From Pseudoneurospora amorphoporcata (lineage: Eukaryota; Ascomycota; Sordariomycetes; Sordariales; Sordariaceae): a stretch of DNA of 64,000 bases. The position numbers and the translations under genes are program-made. Location: assembly GCA_033297205.1 (NCBI GenBank), contig MU859125.1, positions 102,759 to 166,758 on the forward strand, read 5' to 3'. The first letter of the stretch is position 1, and the number at the start of each line of letters is the position of its first letter. Below are positions 46,886 through 55,869 of this stretch, piece by piece. Under the pieces are notes generated by a model. That model was given only the letters and a program-made list of their open reading frames with translations. It was not told the origin of the DNA and did not search any database.

Positions 46886-47277
46886 TGTGTGAGGATGCGG
46901 GTAAGATGATGGTTTGCGAGATTCAAAATCAGTTTTTCTCTTGAGAAACCGTAGCAGAACAAGAAGATACGGAACTCAAGCTAGCTTTGAGAGATAGGGG
47001 GCTTTGGTCAAAAAGGTATCACCAGAGATTTGTTTGTAGATGATGGAAGCCGTTTTGTTTATTTTCTTACACAGAAGGGAATTAGACGAATGCCTATGAC
47101 GTCAGGTGGGGTAATTGTAAACGCTTATCACCCTTATTTACCCCTGACTAAAGCCCTATGAGCCCAAGTTAAGGTTGTCACTACTAACAAGTGCTCACAA
47201 TTTACAGGGAGTATAAGGTAGCGTTGGAGAAAGACGGGACTGAGAGGGAAAAGGTTGAGAAAAGAAAATATAGTTAC

Positions 47278-47470
47278 TTCGCTGGGAAACCGCTGATGAA
47301 AACCCAGATTTCGCTTGAGATAGATATGCTCGGGTCGCTATTTGTTAGTATACTCGCTGAGATTCGCTGTAGATTAGTATCTTTTCTCGATGTTCGCTCG
47401 TTCGCTAGGGTCAAGGATATTCGCTACCTAGATGTTCGCTGTAGATAAGTAGTTGTACTTATCTTCGCTA
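47278..47470. repeat. Cluster of eight TTCGCT hexamers
   Basis: The hexamer TTCGCT occurs about eight times in 190 bp, with two longer matches TTCGCTGTAGATTAG and TTCGCTGTAGATAAG. Spacing is irregular. It may be a decayed short-period repeat or a cluster of protein-binding sites. Confidence 0.6.
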
Positions 47471-47495
47471 TGTTATGTTGAGGTGTGAATTCACC

Positions 47496-47527
47496 ATGGG
47501 AGAGTGCCTAGGACTTGACTCTCCCAT
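47496..47527. repeat. 10-bp perfect inverted repeat, 12-nt loop
   Basis: ATGGGAGAGT at 47496-47505 is the reverse complement of ACTCTCCCAT at 47518-47527. It could act as a transcription terminator hairpin or be part of the tRNA-like relic next to it. Confidence 0.7.
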
Positions 47528-47903
47528 AGCTCGAAAATTGGGACAAGGGCCAACGCGTGAGCCGCTCAGCCACTAGACCATCTCTGGCTATTGGTACGGA
47601 CTTGACACGGACACTAATCCTATATAGGAATAGACATTTCCAAAATCCTTGGATGAAAAAGTATCTCAACACGATGATTGGCCAATATCAGTGCACAAAT
47701 TGTAAAAGGCATTCATTACTCGTATTACATTATCCTCACCACTATGGAAGGAGCAAACATCTCGGGTATAATCTCATCAAACATCAAAAAACGTCATGAC
47801 ACGATGCCCAATCCTGCACCGTTCCCTTTTTCCAATCGCCCCGCCTCTTTTATATCCAAGCCGCTACCGAATAAACTGCAAACAAACAATTTTCTTCTCC
47901 TCA

Positions 47904-49765
47904 TTAGAACACCAAGCCTTTGTTCTGCTTCACATCCTTGAGCTTGATGTCCCTCCAGAACAAAACCGACACAAGTGAGATGGCCTGGATGGCCGTCGCA
48001 GCGATGAGCATGTACTTCTGGGAGTCACCATAAGCCCGAGCGATGGCGTTTCTGGTCTCGGAGCCGTACGGGTAGCTGAGCTGGGTGGTGATGGAGCCAT
48101 AGATGGCAGGGAGATTCTCCTGCTCCGAGGCGGGGAGATACTTGGCCAGGTGCTTGGGGAAGACACCGGTCCAGATGGCCGAGGCAATAGTGAGACCGAT
48201 GGCGCCACCAACGTTGGAGAACATGGCCTCGATGGCGAGGACGACGGCAATGAACTCGTGCGATGTGGCCGCCATGACCGCCATCTGCTCGCAAATGACG
48301 AGGGTACCGCCGGCGGTGGCAATGAAGATCTGGCACATGACAATGTAGCCGACGTTCTCGTTGGGCTGACGGAAGTGGATCATGAGGCCGACACCGAGAA
48401 TGGTGACAGGGACACCAAAGTACATGGCGAGCCACTTGAAGCGACCAGTCTTGCGGACGGCCCAACCGACGAGGAGAGACCAGAAGCAGGAGCCGACGCT
48501 GTAAACGTTGACAACGTAGCTGGTCTTGACGATATCGAGGTTGTTGACGACCTGGAGGAACGAGGGGAAGTAAATATCCCAGATGTAGAACGAGACGAAG
48601 AGGGCACCCGAAAGAATGCACGCGCTGATGACGGTGCGGTCCATGAGGAGCTGGTAGGGGATGAAGGTCTTGGGAGCAAGGAACTTCTCGTAGAAGGCGA
48701 AAGCGATGATGAGAAGGCCACCAAAGACGAGGAAGCAAATGATGAGGGGAGACCTCCACTGGTCCTTCTGGTACGAGTAAAGGTTGAAGGACAGGAGGAA
48801 CAGGGCCAGACCAGTAGTGATGAGGAGCAGACCGAAGATGTCGAACTCGATGAAGTAGTACTTGAGCGTGGGCCAGAAGCCGCCCTTGCTCTCGTGCTTG
48901 GGGAGAAGACCGGCCTTCTTGGCCTTGACGTGGTTCTTGTAGAAGAGCCACAGCAAGGGGGAGCAGACGACAGGGACAATGATGGTAAAGGCACCATAGC
49001 CCCACCTCCAGCCAGGGCCCTCGAGGAAGCGGTCGGCGACGATACCGCTGATCCAGCAGGTGATGATGTAGGGCGAAGAAACAAAGGCAAACAGCAGAGC
49101 TCTGTTCTTGAGGGCCGAAGTATCGGCGAGGAAAATGGAGATGGAGTAGGTGATGCCGTTATATCCGACCCAGTAGAAGACCTGCGCAGCCGCGTAGGTC
49201 TTGACACCGTTACAAGCCGCCATCATGATCAGACCAATGGTCAGGCAGAGAAGCATGGCGCAGAAACCCTGAGGACGGCCCCAGATATCGAGGATCTTGG
49301 CGAGGGGGAGCTTGAACAGACCACCGATCAAGCTGGACATGATGCTGGTGGTGGCCGTCAGGGAGTGGAGGTAGAAGGAACTGGTAACGTAAGGGTAGAA
49401 GCTAGTGGACATGCCGGACTGGAGGGCATCGACGAAGTAGAGGATCCAGATACTGGAGTGGAAACGAGCGTTAGTCCACAGTCACACAGCATGTGGAGGG
49501 AGCAAAGGATGGGGACATACGTGATGTAGGCCATGTACATGTCGTTCCGGGACCAGACCTTGGTCATGGCCTCGACACGCTGAATACCGGCCTGGGCCTC
49601 CTTGGAGATCTCCTGGCTGGAGTCGGTCTCGGCACCCGGGTCAGACTCGTTGGAGGCTGACTTTTCACCGACAGCGGCCTCCTTGTCGTTGGGGTTGTGC
49701 TCGACCTCCTCGACAATGTCGGCCGGAGCCGCAGGGCGACCCAGCTTGTGGAGAAGACTCCTCAT
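47904..49765 (-). CDS. MFS siderophore-iron transporter, 597 aa
   Basis: A plasma-membrane proton-coupled importer for ferric siderophores (SIT/ARN family). Exons are 49765-49521 and 49452-47904; the intron 49520-49453 has GTATGT, ACTAAC and CTCCAG. The first 60 residues are acidic and disordered, then WSRNDMYMAYIT starts the membrane domain, which has about 14 hydrophobic segments. Family signatures visible are YVTSSFYLHSLTATTSIMSS in segment 2, KILDIWGRPQGF in the 2-3 loop, FYWVGYNGITYSISIFLAD in segments 4-5, and the C-terminal EQENLPAIYGSITTQLSYPYG and YGDSQKYMLIAATAIQA. SRE-type GATA sites upstream suggest repression when iron is plentiful. The exact siderophore cannot be read from the sequence. 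Confidence 0.94.
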
Positions 49766-49912
49766 GGTGAAGGAAAAATAGGGCTGAGGAGCCGATGTGA
49801 GGAATTCAAGAAAAGAGTTTCCGTTGACCACGATCTGGGGTCAGATGCGATCCAGTCTCCAGCCGGTGGGAAGGAGGAAAGGTGATGAGGGAACGAAGCT
49901 TCGTTGGGGCTG

Positions 49913-49921
49913 TTATCAGAT
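49913..49921 (-). promoter_or_regulatory. SRE/SreA-type GATA site, proximal
   Basis: TTATCAGAT on the plus strand is ATCTGATAA on the gene strand, a perfect match to the siderophore-repressor consensus ATCWGATAA. It lies 148 bp before the ATG of the siderophore transporter. Confidence 0.7.
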
Positions 49922-49976
49922 CGAAGGAGAAGTGAACGGAAGGAGGGGAGAGTCCGGAGCGGGATTGGAGTTTATA

Positions 49977-49985
49977 TTATCAGAT
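49977..49985 (-). promoter_or_regulatory. SRE/SreA-type GATA site, second copy
   Basis: A second exact ATCTGATAA on the gene strand, 212 bp before the transporter ATG. Both copies share four further flanking bases (TTATCAGATCGAA). Confidence 0.7.
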
Positions 49986-52900
49986 CGAAATGCAACGCAG
50001 CTACGGCATGGCCGGTGGGGCTCTCGAGTGGAGCTTGTGCCGTGGGGTGCGGTTCCAGTGTGTGTGGTTGGGGAGTGAGGGCAAGCAGGTATGTATGTAG
50101 CTAGAGGCAAAGTGACTGTCCATGTTGGTGGGGACCTCATGCGACCATTTCTGGGGCCCTAAGGACAGAATAGGACATTGCGCCGTTCTGGAGACTCTCC
50201 CGACTCCTCGAGACCCGGGGACAGCCAGACGGGGTCCGCGACGGGACGGGATGGAACTTACATGGCCGTGGTGAATAGGTACATGCAGGGCAGTTTGTTT
50301 TGACGCCGGTGACGGGGTGGGCGATGGAATGTGAGCAGAGGACCAAGAAGGGGCCCAACGTGGTGATGGAACCCAAAGGCGCCGTCAAAGTGGACAAGCC
50401 ATGCCATCTGCATACTGTATCCCACAACCCACGCGACGAAAAAAGAATGAAGCGAAAACGATGCAGTGTGACGCCAAATGCAGTGAAGCTTTTCGGAGGG
50501 GTGCGGGCGGGCACTGGCTGTTGACACTGCAGTCATCTGGGTCTGGTGTCTGGAGTCTGTGTTACAATACAGACCTAAATTTCACACACCCACTTGATTG
50601 ATAAAGCGCAAACGTTATCAAATGTTCTTCTCAACGTGTTGCAATATCCGGTTGCAATACCATACTCTGGTCTGTACGAATTCGGGATGCTGTGTCCTTT
50701 GTGTTCTGTGTTCTGCCAACAAGTTCAACAACGTTTACTTTTTCCGCGGTCAATTCCTCAATAACACCGGAATCCCATTGTTGCCGGGCAATGGCTACTT
50801 TCAGTGTTCAGGAATGCGGGAATTACAATGGAGCTCTGTAAAGCGGCGGTGTGTTTTCCATCGACGATATGGGTCGATTACAGTTCATCTTCCAAGTTTC
50901 CAATCCAGGACGCCCACGGTGGCACAAGGCCAATCGCAACCTCAACGCACTATGCAAGGGCCCCGCACCTTGGCCGAGTTCCACCAAGTCCCGCACGAAC
51001 TGCCTGTTCGGTTGCTGATCCTGGCACCGATGGTTGCAAATTTTTTTATCAGATCATCTTATCTGATCGATAATTCTCTGCCTGGAGCCAATGGCCCACC
51101 TTCGCCCGCTCGTCACAAGGAGGGCCGGGGGGCCGCGCTTGTTTTTTCCCTTTTCTTTGCGCGGCAGGAACGCCATCGGCCATCGACGGCAGCAACGAAC
51201 TCCACGACGGATTCGTTGCTTCCACCCCCCAACGTCAATGGCGACATGAACGGCAAGAGCGACATCGGCCCATCCTTGTCCATGGATGCTTCCTGCCCTT
51301 CTCTAGAAGTACCCTTTAGGTTTCGAGAACTTGTCTTCGGCGGGTGTTCTACGCCTTTAGCCCAGGTACCGGTACAGGGGCAAGGCGACAGCCGTCATGT
51401 TCCCGTCTCCCTCGCCGCCTTCCTCCGAAAGCACACAGTATGCCTTCCCTGCGAAGAATCAGCCCAGCACATTCGTTACTGCACACCTCAGACTCCAAGA
51501 AAAGGGGGAAAGAGAGAAAGGACGGATTCTGCGTCCACCCAAGCCTTCCTTTGACCGCCGGATTCCGCTGGGGAACCACTTCGGCTCCGATGTAAGAATC
51601 CATATGTGCGTTGGTCACTGGTCGCGGTGGAGATGGCCTGAGGACCGGGAGTGAGGGCTTTCGCACACAACAAAAATCTGTCGATAAAGCCGACGAAAAG
51701 AAAAAAGAAGCCGGGCCGAGAGCGACGATCATGACCGGTTCAGGCAAGGCGCCGTTACCTCTAGCGGCTCCGCCTCCACACCACATCCCGTTGAAATTGA
51801 CGCGAATTCTTCACACACAAGTCCACAGAAGTGTGCGGAGGTTTATTTTTGCAGGTGCCTGCCGATTCCGCATTTGCCCGCTGTGAGGGCAGCAGAAGAA
51901 GCCGCGGCTTTGTTCGTTCACGAGGTCGGTCTTCCAACCATCTCGCACTGCCGCCCGGATGATGACTGGAACACCAGCTACCGGGTGAATAAGATGATCC
52001 CCCTCTCACCACATGAGATGGGGGCAACGCTGACGGGAACCGTGACACTGGACCACACGGCTGGGTCCTAGATCAGGAACACTGCATGACCAAGGTACAC
52101 TGCAGTATACCACCCGTCACTGGCCAGGGACACCAACCAAAGCAGATTGCTTGTTGCCATTGAACATTGTTCGCCTCCGAGCCAAGACTTTACCCCAGAG
52201 AGTTTCATCACCAGTCGAGAGACTTGGGCCTTTCCATGCTCCTACTATCGGCTTCGGCGGCTCTTTTTGACTCTGTCGTCACTCCAACGGTGATCAGCCT
52301 TGAAATCATCATCCCAACTGATCGACATCTCCACGTCCAACAATGAAGCCATGAAACATCGACCCCCCTTTCTGCCGCTTCGTGCTTCATCGGTTGCAAC
52401 CATGGAGTCCTCATCCTCTGGCTCTTTATGATACGTACGTACCCGGCTGTCCACGTAAGCTCTCCACACCTTATCCACCCCCGGCCAAAGACTAATCAAT
52501 CTGGAAAAGCTCTTCCCAAATGGACGTCTCAACCATGTCTTCTGGCGCCGATCTCCGAAATAGATAATGAGTATATCGCGCAACCCGGACACGAACCACC
52601 GAATCTATACGGCTGCTCCGGGCATCCACATGTCTCTGACCGGGGGCGAGATCGTCCTCCGATCACCAACGGCCGTGCCGCCCCTCGCATATCGGGAACA
52701 TGACGGCTATGGTGCCGCTCCAGCCGGCGTTGTGCTGCCGTTTCTGTTCCGTTCTCATGCCGGCATGTCAGAAAGTCCGGATACTACTTGGCGGCCCGCC
52801 TTTCTGCGCCGTGCCGGCCGCTGCCGTCTCCGGGTTGCTGCCAAGAGATCCCATCTCAGGCACCGATTTCCGGCCGTAGGACATGTTCTTGACCTTGGCA

Positions 52901-53862
52901 AATTGACGTTGGCATTGATTAAGATGGACATGCCAAGTCAATACCACCACTTCTTATGCCTTTTAAATCATCGACGTAGGGTCCAGGCCTCCTCCTAACC
53001 CATCCTTTCCTTTCAGTTGGTGTAGGAGAAGCCGGGTTTCCTCTGTCGTGCGTCCGAGTGGTTTGTGAGGAGATGTTGCGGCCATGTCGGCCATGTCGTT
53101 GCCGGTCGCCCCGGAATCGATGGAGCGGGAGAGAATCGGATGGAGACTGAGAACTTGAATTCGGGAAAGCTGGGTAGTTCAAGGTCTGGATGTCCACTTA
53201 GGTCAAACCTCCAATTGTCAGTCGTCGCAGCTAAATCTCAGAGATCCGTTCTGTGTCGAAAGTCGAGCGCTCCTTCCACATCACAAATTAGGCGCTGAAG
53301 GTGACAGGCAATCAGTTGCGACTCTGAGAGACCAGCTACCCGGGATTTCACCACCTTCCCTGCCCGCTTCCACATGAGTTCTACTCACCTTTTTACTTCT
53401 CCCCCGCGGCCCCTTCTACTCTCTTTCTCTTGACTTCAGGCGGATCTCCGTCCAAAAAAGGAAAGAAAGCCTCGATCATGCCCCATTCCTGCCTCGTCTT
53501 TCCTAATTTGCAAAGCCCAACAGAAGGCATCATGGTTGAACAGACGAAAAGACGCGCCGCGTCACTCTTGAGCTGTTATTGGGTCCGAGTTTATCATCAT
53601 CGACCCGTTAGCTCTCTGTCAAATTATTCACCACCGGTCTGCACGAACACACAGAGTCTTTAGACGCCATCTTACCAATCAGCATCAAGCGCATCGATAA
53701 ACTGGTCTGCCCAAAGTTTTCAACACGAACCATCGCTCTCTTAACACGCAATCGTTATCCTTCTTGCTCCTGTTCTTGATCATCGAGCCAACCCGCTGAG
53801 CATCTCTTTACCTGCAAAAGTAAGTCGCGTCCCTCGTCTTTTCCTAGCTACTCCTACTGACT
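49986..53862. other. Gene-poor 3.9-kb region between transporter and zinc-finger gene
   Basis: I see no gene that I can defend. Frames at 50598-51554 (+), 51349-51786 (-), 52245-52592 (-) and 52567-52998 (+) are open but show no family pattern or consistent splice structure. The 52245-52592 frame is charged and looks most coding-like but has no upstream ATG. A pair of SRE-type sites lies at 51046-51067. Confidence 0.4.
51046..51067. promoter_or_regulatory. Paired SRE/SreA-type GATA sites, distal
   Basis: TTATCAGAT (51046-51054) and TTATCTGAT (51059-51067) both match the reverse complement of ATCWGATAA and are 4 bp apart. They lie 1.3 kb upstream of the siderophore transporter with no other gene in between. 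Confidence 0.55.
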
Positions 53863-55545
53863 ATGAGGTATGGCCATAAGAAAACGCCAGAAATGTTCCC
53901 GTCAGGCAACCAGCCCGGGCTACTGCCACACGTCTGCCACATCTGCGGTGTTTCTTGTGAATCGGAACAAGTACTTCAACAGCACATTCAAACACATGGC
54001 ATGAATGCAGTGTGGCCTTTTGAATGCCCACATTGCCATCAACGATACGCACGGAATGATCTTTTGGTACAGCACATTCGGATCTGTCGTCCTGGAGAAA
54101 ACCTCCACCCGTTTCAGGATCCACAACACCACCAATACATACAGAATAACTTCTTACAACAGCACGCTCAGGCCGTTCCTCCTCAAGAGAATCCCAACCT
54201 GTTTGAGGACCCACAGCATTACCAACAATACACACCGAATAACTTATTACACCAGCACCCCCAGGCCATTCATGCTGGAGAGAACCTCAACCCGCTCGAG
54301 TACCCACGATACCATCAACAACACGCACGGAATGACTTCGTGGAACAGTCCCTTGAACAGTCCCTTGAAATCCGTAAAGAAGGATCTTAGAAATGCCAAT
54401 ATTGCGGTAAAATAATCGTTTCAAAAAGCGAGTGGGAGTCGCACACTCAGGTCCATACTCGAGAGAGGCCTAACGTGTGTGAATACTGTCAGAAAGGATT
54501 TAGAACCAATGATGCCCGCATAACACACATTCGAACTCATACTGGAGAGAAGCCCTTCAAGTGCCCACAATGCGAGAAAAAATATCACAGGCAAAACGAG
54601 CTATCAAAGCATATTCGGACTCATACTGGGCAAAAGCTTCTCAAGTGCGATCTATGCAAGAGGGAATTTGAGAAGCGAGAAGATCTTGAAGATCACGAGC
54701 AAGACCATGACGAGGGTTTCCTTCAGTGCGAGGAATGCAAAAAGGAGTTCCCAGATGAAGCCAGCCGTGACGAGCATATTCTGGTTTGTGAGGGACCAAA
54801 CACCAGTGACGAGCACATTGAGGATCGTGAGGGACCAAACAACCGTGACGAGCACTACGAGGATCGTCGTAAGGAGCCAACCATTGAGGATTTTGAGAGG
54901 CCATCCCTCATTTGCGATAAGTGCAACGGAAAATTTGTGGATGAACGATATCTTGAAAACCACAAGAAAGAATGTGTCGACCCTCCTCTAAAGTGCTTCA
55001 GATGCAACGCAACATTCCCAGATCGATTCAGCCTTGAATGCCATCGCATGAGCGCGAGTTGTCTGCACTAACCACGTCCTAGCCCGCATTTTCATAAACC
55101 CAATCCGGATTTCCGACGGCATGATGTCCGACTGCCTACCAATCCTCATGGTGGCCAACTCGGCCTCGGCCTTTTCAGAGCGGACTTCCCAGGTCAGAAC
55201 AGCCTTGACAAGCATGATTCTGAGGTGCCAAATTCCGAAGTGGAGCCGTTCAGGTGCAAGAGGTGTAACAGGGAATTTATGGAGCTGGAAAGTCTTCAAA
55301 ACCATTTGCTAGACCATGACAATGGTTTGCAAAAGCATATCAGGTGCAAGCAGTGCAACAGGGACTTCAGGGACCTGGAAAGTTATCAAATGCACTTGCT
55401 AGACCATTACTATGGTTCGTTCAAATGTCCCAGATGCAAAAAGGTGTTCGCATATCCATCCCAGCTTGTTGTATGGGGCTGCCACATCCTGGCCCGCAAC
55501 CTTGAGGAGGCATTTCGAGCGGCCAGGAACCACCAAAGCACCTAG
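53863..55545 (+). pseudogene. C2H2 zinc-finger protein gene interrupted by two in-frame stops
   Basis: One frame runs 1683 nt from the ATG at 53863 to 55545 and is broken only by TAG at 54388-54390 and TAA at 55069-55071. Before the first stop are two ordinary-looking fingers (HVCHICGVSCESEQVLQQH and FECPHCHQRYARNDLLVQH), then three finger-length repeats that have lost their cysteines (PFQDPQHHQY, LFEDPQHYQQY, PLEYPRYHQQH). Between the stops are good C2H2 fingers with TGEKP-type linkers (KCQYCGKII, VCEYCQKGF, FKCPQCEKKY, KCDLCKREF and others). After the second stop come three more (RCKRCNREF, RCKQCNRDF, KCPRCKKVF). Each stop is one C-to-T step from a Gln codon. A 51-nt phase-0 intron (GTGGAA...CTTAG) could remove the first stop but has no branch site. 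It may be a pseudogene, two genes, or spliced. DNA target unknown. Confidence 0.7.
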
Positions 55546-55869
55546 GCCGTTGTAATTGGGATGGGATGAGCGACGCTAGGCGAAGACAGCGCGAAAGCTT
55601 CCAAAGAAAATGGAGAGATAAGTCATGAAGTCTGGAGAATCCAAAGAAAAGACATAGCAACGGAAACTCAGCGACGAAAGAGAGTTATCACAGCGATATC
55701 ATCCTCTTGCAAAACAAAGCGCTTTAACAGTCAGTCATTAGTTACCTTTGTTTCATTTTGTTTATCCCCAAGTCTCAATCAACCAGCCTTAAGCAGCAGC
55801 AAAATCACAATTCTGTTTGTTGAACCAACTCCCCATTTACTCGGTGCTCAATGTTGCCCGCCGCCGTTA

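Larger units (their letters stand above)
46886..47903. other. Intergenic with clustered TTCGCT motifs and a tRNA-like relic
   Basis: No gene supported. It holds the TTCGCT cluster (47278-47470), a 10-bp hairpin (47496-47527) and, on the minus strand at about 47545-47587, GATGGTCTAGTGGCTGAG, which matches an RNA polymerase III A box but lacks a complete tRNA. Confidence 0.4.

Noticed and set aside
48150..49529. 459-aa + strand open frame antisense to the siderophore transporter
   Set aside because: It is acidic (Glu/Asp/Gly-rich), mirrors the transporter's hydrophobic codons on the other strand, and has no family pattern. It is a shadow of biased codon use.
50598..51554. 318-aa + strand open frame in the gene-poor region
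   Set aside because: Compositionally erratic with no domain; start context is poor.
52245..52592. 115-aa charged minus-strand frame
   Set aside because: It looks partly coding but begins after a stop with no ATG until late. No exon partners were found. Kept only as a note.
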